Shown here one piece after another: positions 14,493 through 24,047 of a stretch of DNA of 29,849 nt. The notes under the pieces are model-generated. The model was given only the letters and a program-made list of their open reading frames with translations, was not told where the DNA came from and did no database searches. Positions within the stretch are counted from its first letter, which is position 1; every line of letters starts with the position of its first letter. The position numbers were made by a program, and so were the translations under genes. The DNA is from a virus. The DNA lies in IMG/VR virus record IMGVR_UViG_3300030106_006402, positions 1 through 29,849 of that record; one strand, written 5' to 3'.

Positions 14493-16276
14493 TGGAAACA
14501 TCGGCACTATTTAATCCTGGTTTTTTAGGCACACAATTCATTTGGTGGATCGGCCAAGTTGCCGATGATTCTGAATGGAGAGATAACATCCTGCCTGGAA
14601 AATTTGAGGATGCAAATAGTATTCCTGGATGGGGTAGACGATACAAAGTTCGCATCATGGGTGTCCATGATAAAGAAGAAGAGTCTATCCCATCAGATCA
14701 ATTACCTTGGGCAAGTGTCATGTATCCCATCACCGCTGGTGGTGGACAAGCATCGGCATATCAAACCCCCATGATCCGTCAGGGTAACTTTGTCTTTGGA
14801 TTCTTTATGGACGGACAGGACCAACAGGTCCCCATTATCATGGGAGTTATGGGCAACAATGCTCAGACTCAAATGGCCACCAACATTGGTAATACTGCTT
14901 CTAATTTTAGTGCTACTAGTGGACATTCTCAGGGAAAAATTCCAGCAGGTGCGGCAGCTCCAACAGCTCCAGACGAGGGTTTAGTTACAAAAAAACCTAG
15001 TAATAGTGAAACAGCAAGTTTACTAGCACAACCTCCTCCTGGAGTTAAGACTAACAGATTTGGACTAAGACCAGATGTCCCTCTTTCAAAAGTCCCTGGT
15101 GGATTAGAGGTTGCGAATAATGCTAGAGAGTCTGTAAGAAATGCAGCACAAGCAGAGGGAAGAACTGCTAGTCGTCAAGAGGTAGAAAATGCTGCACAGC
15201 AGGCAGTAGCAGACCACATCAAAAAATTAAGAAGATTACAAGATTCTCCATCAACACCAAGTCAAGGTAATCCAACAAAGGAAAACCCTGATGCGATACA
15301 TCAACTATCAGTTGCTGATGTAAAACGTGAGACTAAGATTAGAGAATGTAATGTAATAATGAAACCAGACCCTAAGCAATTTGTAACATCAGCAATATCA
15401 GCAATTCAAACAGTTATTAATAAATTAACAGAAAAGTTAAATTCATATCTTGCAGCGATATCAAGTTATATTGATGCAGTATCAAGCACAGTTGATAACA
15501 TACAAAAATTAATTGCTGATGCTGCTTGTGAAATTGCGAAGTATGTTAAGATTATTTTTGATAAGATAATGGAATATGTTTTGAAACAAATGAATAAGGC
15601 AATGACATTGGCAGTAGCAGCATTACCCACTCATATGAGAGCAATGTTTGCCGATATAAAGGAGGAAATTGTTGAATTAATTTTATGCTTATATGGAAAG
15701 TTAACTGGAAATGTTTGTGGTCAAATTGAATCTGTTTTGGCAGATGCTCTGGATATGGGGGATGCTGAGGAAAAAGCAAGAGAAAATTATGAAAACACAG
15801 ATGAGGCAGATGATATCAATAGACAACCAAGAGTTCCAATGTGTTATGCTGAAGATGTAGTCGCAACTCTAATTTCTTCAAATCAAACGGAAATTAATGA
15901 TGCCAACAACAATCTCTTAACTAATGTGAATGAATTTGTAAAAGATATACAAAGTGAACTGGCTGGTGTAAGTGGTAGTATCTCAGATATTCTAAGTCAA
16001 GTTTCAGATATTGCTGGAAGTATTAGTGGTGCTCTTTCATTTACTAATATTAGTCTCAATATATTTGGATGTGAACTAGAACCTAATTTAGCAGTATCGG
16101 ATAAGTATTGTATGGCAAATGGTGGATCTGCTCAACCAGATACTAACTTCCCAAGTTTTGATAATATTGCAACATCAATATCTAATAAAATTGATAGTGC
16201 CCCTTCTCTTCCGGAAGTACCATTTGCAGCACCTACTGGGGGGACTGCCGATATTAATCTTTTGACGGATAACTAA
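14492..16276 (+). CDS. 5: baseplate hub protein with gp5-type OB domain, no lysozyme
   Basis: This 594-aa protein has the N-terminal OB-fold of T4 gp5 in residues 1-130: FIWWIGQVADDSEW (16-29), GRRYKVRIMGVHDKEEESIPSDQLPWASVMYPI (49-81) and FGFFMDGQDQQVPIIMGVMG. T4 gp5 continues with a lysozyme domain and a triple-stranded beta-helix. Neither is present here. Instead there is a long Ala/Pro/Ser-rich linker, then a helical region (about 290-420) with repeated Ile/Leu/Val heptads suited to a coiled coil, and a Ser/Asn-rich C-terminus. Cleavage of cell wall is therefore likely done by other tail proteins, such as the two tape-measure-like ones. It starts on the TAATG overlap with the CP12-like gene. 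Confidence 0.8.
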   Translation: METSALFNPGFLGTQFIWWIGQVADDSEWRDNILPGKFEDANSIPGWGRRYKVRIMGVHDKEEESIPSDQLPWASVMYPITAGGGQASAYQTPMIRQGNFVFGFFMDGQDQQVPIIMGVMGNNAQTQMATNIGNTASNFSATSGHSQGKIPAGAAAPTAPDEGLVTKKPSNSETASLLAQPPPGVKTNRFGLRPDVPLSKVPGGLEVANNARESVRNAAQAEGRTASRQEVENAAQQAVADHIKKLRRLQDSPSTPSQGNPTKENPDAIHQLSVADVKRETKIRECNVIMKPDPKQFVTSAISAIQTVINKLTEKLNSYLAAISSYIDAVSSTVDNIQKLIADAACEIAKYVKIIFDKIMEYVLKQMNKAMTLAVAALPTHMRAMFADIKEEIVELILCLYGKLTGNVCGQIESVLADALDMGDAEEKARENYENTDEADDINRQPRVPMCYAEDVVATLISSNQTEINDANNNLLTNVNEFVKDIQSELAGVSGSISDILSQVSDIAGSISGALSFTNISLNIFGCELEPNLAVSDKYCMANGGSAQPDTNFPSFDNIATSISNKIDSAPSLPEVPFAAPTGGTADINLLTDN

Positions 16277-16315
16277 ATATCTTTACGACAAGTAATAGAC
16301 AGTTGATAAATCAGT

Positions 16316-19300
16316 ATGTCGTTTAACCTCTTCGGGCCAGCAACTAAATGTGATATCAGGGTTGGATATATTTCAACCACAAGAGGTTATGTGGATGGTA
16401 TTAGCCGTCTTGAAGCAAACAAGTACGCAAAATTAAATCCAGGAACTCAATTTATTCTCAGAAGAAGAGATAAAATTAAGTTCATGAATATTAATGAGGT
16501 TAATAAACTTGAACCAAAGGATTTTATTCCGGCAAATTCTGCCTCAGGTAAAGATGAGTGTGCGGGAATAACAGGTCTTGATATCTACGAGGAAGATGGT
16601 TCAATAAGACCAGAGGTATTTGATAATAAAAACCCAGTTGTTGTTTTTTCTGGTGGTGGTGGCATAGGAGCAAAAGCAAATCCAGTAATCGGAAAGGACG
16701 GAAGTCTTCTTGCAGTTGATCTTATTGAGGGTGGATGGGGATACGTATATTCACCAATTACTCAATTGATTGATGGAGATGGTATTGGTGCCGGAGCAGT
16801 TATTCGATCTATTATGGTTGGAGATCCGGAATATCCAAACTGTAAATTCATTGAGTCTGTACAAACTTTTGAGAATGAAGAGGACTTTGAGGAATATGAT
16901 CTAGCTACTTGTGCCCCATCACAAATAGTCACCTTTGGTAGCACATTTGATGCAAATGGAAATGAGGTTGGTGAATGGAATCCAAGAGCTTATGCAACCC
17001 TTAAAGGAAATCCTATAGAACTTGAGATTAAAAGGTATCAAGACTTTTTAGCATCTTTAAGAGGTGGATCTAGAATTAATCTTCGGGATAACATTATTCG
17101 TAATTGGTGGACAACAAGGAAAGAAAAACCATTAAAAGTTACTGCTCTTAACAAAAAATCTAGAACCGTTCATAAAGTAGTTCATCCTGCTTGGGATGAT
17201 AGTGATGAGAATAATAGACCAAGAAAGGATGAAAATTATATTGATGTTGTCTTCAAAGTTTTTAGTGCGGGTGCTAACAAAAGAAACTTAAGATTTATTT
17301 TTGCTTCTGAAGATGGAAAAGAAAAGTTTACTATCAAAGCAGATGATTTTAAAGATAGAAGAGAGTTTGAAGTAACAAAAAAAATAAAGAAAAACTTAAA
17401 GTATAATGTTTCCTCAAGTGGTGATATTAAAGACACTGGCAAGGAGGGCAGAGGGGTAGAGCAAGGTTTAGTCGGTTATCTTGGAAAGAGTCCAGGAGAA
17501 AGAAATAATAAAAAAAGTGGTAAAGTTATATTTTGCGACTTCAGAAATACTGTAAATGATAATGATGATTTGCAGGTAGAATGTAAACAAGGTAAGTTCA
17601 CAGCATCAGACAAAGATAAAAGTTTAGGGAGAAGCACCTTTACGCTGACTTATGAATTTGAAGATATTAGAACATATAAAGATTTGAAAGACTCTGCAAA
17701 AAAGAGTTTTATGAATCGCAATGCGATTTCTCCTGTACCACCATCAAATGTTCCTGGTAGCGATTTTGCTGGTATTGAGCATACTTTAGAATGGGAGGAA
17801 GATTTTCCGTATGATGGGGATTATGTTTTTAGATACCTTGCAGATAATGTTGCTGATGTTTACTTAGATAATGAGTTAATTGGTAGAACAAAGTCATTTA
17901 GAGGTTCTCCGGATAAATTAAAAAGATTCGTCACTGCTGGAGTTCATAGAATTCGAGTTGACTTAGAAAATATTCCCCAATTTAAGACGATCTCTAAACA
18001 GAGGAAAGAGAAAGAATATATTGAAACAGAGTTTGAAGTTTATGGGCAAGGTTCTCAGAAACATCGTGCGATTAAATTTTCTTTCACGTCTGAGGGTGGA
18101 GATCACTCTTTTGTTTTAGATAATTCCCAGAATAATCGAAAAACATATAAGAAAACTATAAAAGTTCTTAGGAACACGGATTACAAAGTTGTTGCTATAG
18201 CCGATTCTGCTCCAGAAAAAGTATCTAACAGAAGAGCATATGGGATTGAGTATGAGGGTCTTAATAGTAGAAACAATCCTCTTGGAAAAAGATTGCATGA
18301 TAATAATAAGACTTTAAAATTACTTGATGGTGACGGTAATGACACTAACTCATCTTTTAGAATTGTGTCTACTTCACCCGGATTGAAGGCACAGTTTTCT
18401 GATGACGCATCAAGATTAATTGTCACTGGACAGTCAAAAGGAGACGTTACTCTTAAATTAAGTTGGGATGATGATCCAAATTTTGCCGGAGTAGCAGTTA
18501 AGAAAATTAAAATAGGTGATACTCAATGGATTCAAAGTGGTGAAAAAAATAATGTCTCAAGAACGATAAACATCAATAAAATTGTAAATACCGTATCTAA
18601 TTCGGGAATTGTAGAACAAGGCACCATGCAGACCTTTGCTGTCAGAGAAAAAGAAAGAGGTAATAAACCAAGTAAAATTATTTTTGCCGATTACGTTGGA
18701 TCTGTCAATGATAATGATGATATGCAGATCAGAGTAAATCGAGGCATCTTTACTCCTACGAATAAAAAAAGAATATCCGGAGTTGGACCACAAGGAAATC
18801 AAACTAGAGGCACGTTTGATCTATCTTTTAGGGTCAATATCAAACCAGAACAAAGAGGATCAAACTCTTCCAACTCTGGATTTGAAATGGAAGAAATTTT
18901 TAACAGCAAAGAGTTTATCAAGAAAGCAGATAGAAAACTTTGGAGATTAAATCCAAAAGCAGGTAAGGATGGTGATTTCTTGTCGCGTTATGGTGTTCTT
19001 CCATTCAATCCAGAGACTAAAAAAGCAACAACAGATGATTTTGATGGCACTCATATTATCAGATGGGAGACTGTAGATTTTCCTATTACTGGTAATTATA
19101 ATTTTGAGATTATGGCTGATGATTCAGCCACAATCTTTATTGGTAATCGTGCTGGAGGTGGTCAAAAAGCAATTGGAAACAGACTTCGTGAAATTAGTAG
19201 TGGCGGTGATGAGGTTATCATTAAAAAACAGGGATTTAGTGCTCCAGGAAGAAGCACTGGAAAAAGTTTTGAAACAGAATTCTTTGAGAAAGGAAAATAT

Positions 19301-21898
19301 AGAATTCGTGTAGAACTCAAACAAGTTAGAGGTAAACCTCTTGCAGAGGGTAATCCCATGGCATTTGCTATGAGGATAAGAACTACCTTTAAAGAAAAAA
19401 GAGTTGTATCTTCAAGATCCTGGAATCAAAATCCAATGGGTATTGCTTTAACAATTGATGCTCCATTACCACCTGTTCCACAAGAACCTAAACCAGAGCA
19501 AGAAGGTAGGTGTCCTAATAATCCTTTGTGGACAACAAGATTCCCAGGATCTGAGGATAAATGGTTCCCTGTGACTCATCCGGCATGGAGTGCATTTACC
19601 AATCGCTATGGTATGTCGCCAGTGCTACCATTAAGCACACCAGATTCTGATAATGGTGGTGAACTTTTTAGAACTTCTTGGGTTATTGAAGCTCCATATG
19701 ATGGATTCTATGGAATGAAAGGAACTGTTGATAATGGTGGAAGAATTCTTGTTGATGATAGAGTAATTTTAGAGGGTGGAACTAGTTTTAGTGGAAGATC
19801 TTTAAAAGGATTTAAAGAAGATTTTCCTGATACTGTTAAATTTCCATTGGAGGAAGGAAAACATACCATTACGGTTGAAGTTATCAATCAAAATACTGAA
19901 ACTTTTAAAACGGTCAAAAATAAAATATTCAGTACAAAAGATTGGTTGACTGATGTTAAAACAAACGATAAAGAAGGAGAACACCCAATCACCTACATTG
20001 GTTTGAACTCTGCGAATAAAAACGTAACCGTAAAGGACACTTCTAGAGAGTTTGGTATAACATATAAAACTGATGCTGATGATTTTGGACTAAAAGTGAA
20101 GTCAAGTAAAAGAATTATCTTTGATGATAATGAAAACGATGGTTTTGATACTAACTCCTCTTTTGAAATAAAATCAACATCACCAGGTATTAATGCCAAA
20201 TTTAATAATGATGGATCAAAGTTAATCGTTACTGGAAAAAAAGAGGGAAATGTAACTCTTAAATTATCTTATAATGATGATCCAGAAGATGATGGAACTG
20301 CTATAAAAGAAATTAAACTTGCTGGTAAAACTTGGAGATCCACTAGTGAAAAGGGAGAGACAACTCTTACAGTAGATGTTAGTGGTAGTGGAACCTCATC
20401 TCAAAGTGGTGGTAAAATACAAGTATCATCTAATGGAAAGAAAATATCTCTAAGAGATAGTGATGGTAAAGATACAAATACTTCTTTTACTATTATTTCT
20501 GGAGATGGTAGATTTTCCAAAGATGGTAGAAAAATTGAAGGTAAAGGTGAAGTTTCAATTAAATTAAATTGGGATGATGATCCTAATGAATTTGGTGTAG
20601 CAGTAGAGCAGATTAAAATCAGAGATGTAACTTGGACTCAATCTGGAGAGGAGGGTTCACAAAATAGAACTGTCACTCTTGGGTCATCTAAGTCAAAAGG
20701 ATTAAAATCTGGTAAAAAAGATGGTGTTAAGTATGTTGGCCCTACTGAACTAGCAACATATAGAAAGGGATTGTTATCACCACTTTTTCAGGACATTAAT
20801 AATCCAACGGAGGAAATACAAGGTAAAACTTTTATCATGCGTTGGGAGAAAGTTGACTTTCCTGTTGATGGAAGATATGATATCAAAGTAGAGTGTGATG
20901 ATGTTGCTGAGGTTTTTGTTGAAGGTGAGAGAGTAGCGAGAGCAAGACTTGGAACTGTGAGAGAAAACGGTGAACTCAATACTTATAGAAAATTTAATGC
21001 AACTAAAGGTAAAAAAACTGTTGAGATAAGACTTACTAATGCTCGTATTCCAAATACAAGTTTTCAACAAAATCCAACGTATGTTAAGGTTGATATTACA
21101 ACAAATACTGAAGTTTCGACTGGAAGGAGTAGACCTTGGACAACTAATCCCATTGGAATTTCTGCTGTATTAATTCCACCTCCTTGTCCATTAAAAATCG
21201 TTGGAAAAGGTAAGATTTGTCAGGTTTTTGTGGATGATCCGGGAGGTGGATATCCAATTCCCCCGATTGTGAGAGAAGGAGGTTCTGAATATCCAGTTAC
21301 TCTTGAATTGATTGGCGTTACAATTATAGAAGAGGGTATCAATTATAATTGTGGTGTTGATCAACTTGTAATTGAACCAAATAATGGTGTTAGACTTGAA
21401 TATGAGTGTGATACCTTTGGTAGAATCACTAAAGTTAATGTCTTACCAGAAACACCCACATCAGGAATAGGAACAATCCCCCCAACATCTCCCCAACTTC
21501 CATTTGGAAGAGGATATGATCGAACACCACAAATCAGAATGATTACCGATACTGGAATTAATTTCCAAGCAGTTCCAGTATTTAATGTAGTCAGAGATCC
21601 AGTTGATCCTGACATTTTACCAGAGCAAATTTTACAAGTCACAGATCTGGTTGGACTGAAACAAACTGGATATATAAACGGAAGACCATACTATGGTCAG
21701 GTCTTCTACAAGAATGGTATTCGTTATGCAGGTGTATATGAAACACCTGGACAACTCATACAGGTTTATGATACACTGAAGGAGAGTATTGATGCTGAGG
21801 TTACCACACCTCCATCTGCAATTCTCAGACAGGGTACTGATATTTCTAGCAATGATCCAAGACTTAATATTCCTGGAACCCCTGATAGTTTGTCTTAA
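16316..21898 (+). CDS. 1860-aa modular virion structural protein (baseplate/spike associated)
   Basis: This protein is built from repeated modules. After an N-terminal domain (about 1-250) containing GGWGYVYSP come several unit types. Type A is about 90 residues (starts at 308 and 568; YIDVVFKV / YIETEFEV). Type B has a VNDNDD motif (starts about 404 and 788). Type C has D-x-D-x-x-D-T-N-x-SF (three copies, listed separately). Type D resembles PA14-like sugar-binding domains, in four divergent copies near nt 17707, 18975, 19585 and 20750, with the theme FPYDGDYVF...DN-V-x-V-x-DN. The C-terminus repeats the GGGYP-type module. Aspartate clusters suggest calcium binding. A receptor-binding or tail-surface role is inferred; proteins of this size and style are common in marine myoviruses. 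The start ATG at 16316 has no strong SD, and the gene stands 39 nt after gp5. Confidence 0.82.
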   Translation: MSFNLFGPATKCDIRVGYISTTRGYVDGISRLEANKYAKLNPGTQFILRRRDKIKFMNINEVNKLEPKDFIPANSASGKDECAGITGLDIYEEDGSIRPEVFDNKNPVVVFSGGGGIGAKANPVIGKDGSLLAVDLIEGGWGYVYSPITQLIDGDGIGAGAVIRSIMVGDPEYPNCKFIESVQTFENEEDFEEYDLATCAPSQIVTFGSTFDANGNEVGEWNPRAYATLKGNPIELEIKRYQDFLASLRGGSRINLRDNIIRNWWTTRKEKPLKVTALNKKSRTVHKVVHPAWDDSDENNRPRKDENYIDVVFKVFSAGANKRNLRFIFASEDGKEKFTIKADDFKDRREFEVTKKIKKNLKYNVSSSGDIKDTGKEGRGVEQGLVGYLGKSPGERNNKKSGKVIFCDFRNTVNDNDDLQVECKQGKFTASDKDKSLGRSTFTLTYEFEDIRTYKDLKDSAKKSFMNRNAISPVPPSNVPGSDFAGIEHTLEWEEDFPYDGDYVFRYLADNVADVYLDNELIGRTKSFRGSPDKLKRFVTAGVHRIRVDLENIPQFKTISKQRKEKEYIETEFEVYGQGSQKHRAIKFSFTSEGGDHSFVLDNSQNNRKTYKKTIKVLRNTDYKVVAIADSAPEKVSNRRAYGIEYEGLNSRNNPLGKRLHDNNKTLKLLDGDGNDTNSSFRIVSTSPGLKAQFSDDASRLIVTGQSKGDVTLKLSWDDDPNFAGVAVKKIKIGDTQWIQSGEKNNVSRTININKIVNTVSNSGIVEQGTMQTFAVREKERGNKPSKIIFADYVGSVNDNDDMQIRVNRGIFTPTNKKRISGVGPQGNQTRGTFDLSFRVNIKPEQRGSNSSNSGFEMEEIFNSKEFIKKADRKLWRLNPKAGKDGDFLSRYGVLPFNPETKKATTDDFDGTHIIRWETVDFPITGNYNFEIMADDSATIFIGNRAGGGQKAIGNRLREISSGGDEVIIKKQGFSAPGRSTGKSFETEFFEKGKYRIRVELKQVRGKPLAEGNPMAFAMRIRTTFKEKRVVSSRSWNQNPMGIALTIDAPLPPVPQEPKPEQEGRCPNNPLWTTRFPGSEDKWFPVTHPAWSAFTNRYGMSPVLPLSTPDSDNGGELFRTSWVIEAPYDGFYGMKGTVDNGGRILVDDRVILEGGTSFSGRSLKGFKEDFPDTVKFPLEEGKHTITVEVINQNTETFKTVKNKIFSTKDWLTDVKTNDKEGEHPITYIGLNSANKNVTVKDTSREFGITYKTDADDFGLKVKSSKRIIFDDNENDGFDTNSSFEIKSTSPGINAKFNNDGSKLIVTGKKEGNVTLKLSYNDDPEDDGTAIKEIKLAGKTWRSTSEKGETTLTVDVSGSGTSSQSGGKIQVSSNGKKISLRDSDGKDTNTSFTIISGDGRFSKDGRKIEGKGEVSIKLNWDDDPNEFGVAVEQIKIRDVTWTQSGEEGSQNRTVTLGSSKSKGLKSGKKDGVKYVGPTELATYRKGLLSPLFQDINNPTEEIQGKTFIMRWEKVDFPVDGRYDIKVECDDVAEVFVEGERVARARLGTVRENGELNTYRKFNATKGKKTVEIRLTNARIPNTSFQQNPTYVKVDITTNTEVSTGRSRPWTTNPIGISAVLIPPPCPLKIVGKGKICQVFVDDPGGGYPIPPIVREGGSEYPVTLELIGVTIIEEGINYNCGVDQLVIEPNNGVRLEYECDTFGRITKVNVLPETPTSGIGTIPPTSPQLPFGRGYDRTPQIRMITDTGINFQAVPVFNVVRDPVDPDILPEQILQVTDLVGLKQTGYINGRPYYGQVFYKNGIRYAGVYETPGQLIQVYDTLKESIDAEVTTPPSAILRQGTDISSNDPRLNIPGTPDSLS
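18320..18538 (+). repeat. type C repeat, copy 1 (D-rich module)
   Basis: Residues 669-741 of the large protein: LLDGDGNDTNSSF, then STSPGLKAQF, LIVTGQSKGDVTLKLSW, DDDP and TQWIQSGE. The motif D-x-D-x-x-D-T-N-[ST]-S-F recurs in copies 2 and 3 and looks like a calcium-binding loop. Confidence 0.85.
20114..20356 (+). repeat. type C repeat, copy 2
   Basis: Residues 1267-1347: FDDNENDGFDTNSSF, STSPGINAKF, LIVTGKKEGNVTLKLSY, NDDP, then TWRSTSEKG. It is clearly homologous to copy 1 along its full length. Confidence 0.85.
20438..20657 (+). repeat. type C repeat, copy 3 (shortened)
   Basis: Residues 1375-1447: LRDSDGKDTNTSF, GDGRFSKDGRKIEGKGEVSI, NWDDDP, then TWTQSGEEGS. It is slightly shorter in the middle than copies 1 and 2, and follows copy 2 after a Ser/Gly-rich link of about 27 residues. 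Confidence 0.85.
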
Positions 21899-21924
21899 AT
21901 AGTATTATCACATAGGAAATTTAA

Positions 21925-22623
21925 ATGGGATTACCCACCTCACAGAATAAGGTAAATGATAGAATAGGTCGCAATGTTGATGCCAATAATGATGGTGTTA
22001 TAACAGAGCAGGAAGCCCAATCCTTCAGTAATCAGGCAAACCCGACAGATACTGTTAAGAATAACTATACTGGAATTCGTTATGGAAATGATCATGGATC
22101 CATATCATGTGGGCATATCCATAAACCAGGTGATGTAACTGCTGGAGTTTTGCTTCAGGCAAAGGATGGCAGGCATACTTTTTTTATGGATAATGATGGT
22201 CAACGAAAGGGTTGGACATCAACAGTTGCTCCTGGAAGTTATCAGGTTAGTTGTGGTGAAGATAATGAAGAAGCACAAGATTCGATGTTCCTTCATGCCT
22301 CAAACGGCAATGTGGTTATCCTTGCTACAAACGGTAAACTGAGATTGCAAGCAACTGATATTGAATTAGTTGCTGTCGGTGAGGGTGGATCAAAAGGTAA
22401 CATTAAAATGGTTGCTACCGAGAACATTAGTATTGATTGTAAAAAATTTTTGGTAAATACAAAAAATTTATATAAAATGGTATCTTCTGGATCCGCAGAA
22501 CTAATCGCAAACTCACAGATGAAAATATATTCTTCTATTATTCGTGGAGTTAGTGATGGTTGTGCCCTTAAAGATTCAAAAAATAGTTTACAAAGAATTC
22601 AAAGAGAAAATCAGGAGCTATAA
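21925..22623 (+). CDS. spike-like baseplate protein with one EF-hand loop
   Basis: This 232-aa protein has two parts. Residues 19-30 (DANNDGVITEQE) fit a canonical EF-hand loop, with D19, N21, D23, G24, I26 and E30 in the right positions. From about residue 75 the sequence has short alternating strands (HTFFMDNDG, SMFLHASNGNVVILATNGKLRLQATDIELVAV, NIKMVATENISID), the pattern of a narrow beta-helix or beta-prism like the gp5 C-terminal needle. Because the gp5-type protein in this window lacks that needle, this may supply it as a separate chain. It ends in a basic helix rich in Q, R and E and is followed after 2 nt by the next structural gene. This is inference from pattern and position; no enzymatic motif is seen. 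Confidence 0.62.
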   Translation: MGLPTSQNKVNDRIGRNVDANNDGVITEQEAQSFSNQANPTDTVKNNYTGIRYGNDHGSISCGHIHKPGDVTAGVLLQAKDGRHTFFMDNDGQRKGWTSTVAPGSYQVSCGEDNEEAQDSMFLHASNGNVVILATNGKLRLQATDIELVAVGEGGSKGNIKMVATENISIDCKKFLVNTKNLYKMVSSGSAELIANSQMKIYSSIIRGVSDGCALKDSKNSLQRIQRENQEL

Positions 22624-22625
22624 TA

Positions 22626-23387
22626 ATGTCATTTAATTTAGACGATGCCGTAGTAGGAGGACAACTCAAAGTAGGGAGTGGTATTGCCCCTGCTACTGGT
22701 GAAGGACCTTTAAAAATTAATGGCTCTGCAATGCTTGAGGGTCCGGTTGTTAGTGGACAACCAACTCATTTCCCAACCCCTTATGCGACACTCAATATTG
22801 GACCCCTTACAAACTCAGATTCCCCTCCCGCATTTGCTCCCGGTGCTTTACCACTTGGATTGAGTAATCCATACTCTGCTATAGTTTCTCCAAACTTAGG
22901 TGTGATGGGCAACCTCGATGTAAACTTCAGGATTCAAGCAGGAGGAACAGTTTCTGGATTATCTGTATTTGATTACAAAGGTAATGTTTTAGCAGCAAAA
23001 AAAGACTTTGATATTCCTCACCCAACTAAAGACGGTTGGAGACTGAGACATGTTGCACCTGAGGCACCATCAGCAGATGTATATGTTAGAGGTAGAGTAA
23101 CAAATAAAAAAGAAATTGATCTTCCTAATTATTGGAAAGGTCTAGTTGATTGGACTACAATTACCGTCAATCTAACTCCGGTAGGATCTCATCAAGATAT
23201 AATCGTAAAAAGATTTGATGAAGAAAAGATTTACCTTCAATCAAATGGAGGGCTTCCAGTTGATTGCTTCTATCACATCTATGCTGAAAGAAAAGATTGT
23301 GAGAGGAACATATCAGAATACGAAGGCGCATCTCCGGAAGATTATCCCGGAGATAATAGTCAATATTTACAATCAGGAAAAGTTTAA
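22626..23387 (+). CDS. structural protein with FDIPHP domain, paralogue 1
   Basis: This 253-aa protein starts MSFNLDDAVVGGQLKVG and has a beta-rich, Gly/Pro-rich N-terminal half (to about 115). Its C-terminal domain (about 121-240) opens with FDIPHPTKDGWRLRH, continues DVYVRGR, LPNYWKGLVDWTTITVNLTPVG and ends EYEGASPEDYPGDN. I recognise this as a domain shared by many marine phage tail or fibre proteins, but I know of no proven function. A good Shine-Dalgarno sequence (caggag) lies 9 nt before the ATG. The next gene encodes a clear paralogue, so a duplicated appendage or trimmer protein is likely. The gene is in the late structural run. Confidence 0.78.
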   Translation: MSFNLDDAVVGGQLKVGSGIAPATGEGPLKINGSAMLEGPVVSGQPTHFPTPYATLNIGPLTNSDSPPAFAPGALPLGLSNPYSAIVSPNLGVMGNLDVNFRIQAGGTVSGLSVFDYKGNVLAAKKDFDIPHPTKDGWRLRHVAPEAPSADVYVRGRVTNKKEIDLPNYWKGLVDWTTITVNLTPVGSHQDIIVKRFDEEKIYLQSNGGLPVDCFYHIYAERKDCERNISEYEGASPEDYPGDNSQYLQSGKV

Positions 23388-23399
23388 GGAGATTAAATT

Positions 23400-24047
23400 A
23401 TGACAAACACACCAGGACAACCGGAAGATTTTGAATTTCCAGGAGAATTTGTTCCGTCACCAAGAAGTAAAGATTGTGACAAACATGCCGGTGGTTGGGG
23501 AAAACCAATGACTGACTTTGAATATATTTGGTATGGTAATAAAAGTGAAGATGATTATCCAGATGATGCATGTGATCCGTATTATCATAAGTCTGCACAA
23601 ATTGATAACCTTCAAGTAAATGCTACATGTGGAAAGGCATCTGTTACTAATTTTGTGGGAGCAACGGTTACTATAAGTGGATTATGCGCTGCAGGATCTT
23701 TTAGTTCGCAATCAAAATTATTCGATATTCCTCACCCATCTAAAAAAGATAAAAGACTTCGCCATGGATGTTTAGAAGGTCCAGAGTTAGGTGTATATGT
23801 TCGTGGACATTTAAAGGATACTAATGTGATTGAACTGCCAGATTATTGGTCAGATCTCGTTGATCCAGAAAGTATTACCGTTTCACTTACACAAATTGGA
23901 TCCTCACAAGATTTGATTGTGGATAGCATTGACTGGGGTAGACAGGTTAAAGTGAGGTCGGGGAACGGAACCAATATTAACTGTTACTATATTGTCAATG
24001 CCATGCGTAAAGACATACCAGTGTTGGAAGTGGAAGTAGATGCTTGA
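23400..24047 (+). CDS. structural protein with FDIPHP domain, paralogue 2
   Basis: This 215-aa protein is the tandem partner of the preceding gene. Its N-terminus differs: Pro/Asp/Tyr-rich, with DYPDDACDPYYHKSAQIDNL near 52-71 and several cysteines. Residues about 108-205 repeat the same domain: FDIPHPSKKDKRLRH, GVYVRGH, LPDYWSDLVDPESITVSL and CYYIVNAMRKD. It lacks the C-terminal EYEGxxPEDYPG extension of its neighbour. The Shine-Dalgarno sequence aaggag lies 9 nt before ATG 23400, after a 12-nt gap. Its TGA stop lies inside the -35 box of the next promoter. It is the last gene of this plus-strand structural run. Confidence 0.78.
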   Translation: MTNTPGQPEDFEFPGEFVPSPRSKDCDKHAGGWGKPMTDFEYIWYGNKSEDDYPDDACDPYYHKSAQIDNLQVNATCGKASVTNFVGATVTISGLCAAGSFSSQSKLFDIPHPSKKDKRLRHGCLEGPELGVYVRGHLKDTNVIELPDYWSDLVDPESITVSLTQIGSSQDLIVDSIDWGRQVKVRSGNGTNINCYYIVNAMRKDIPVLEVEVDA

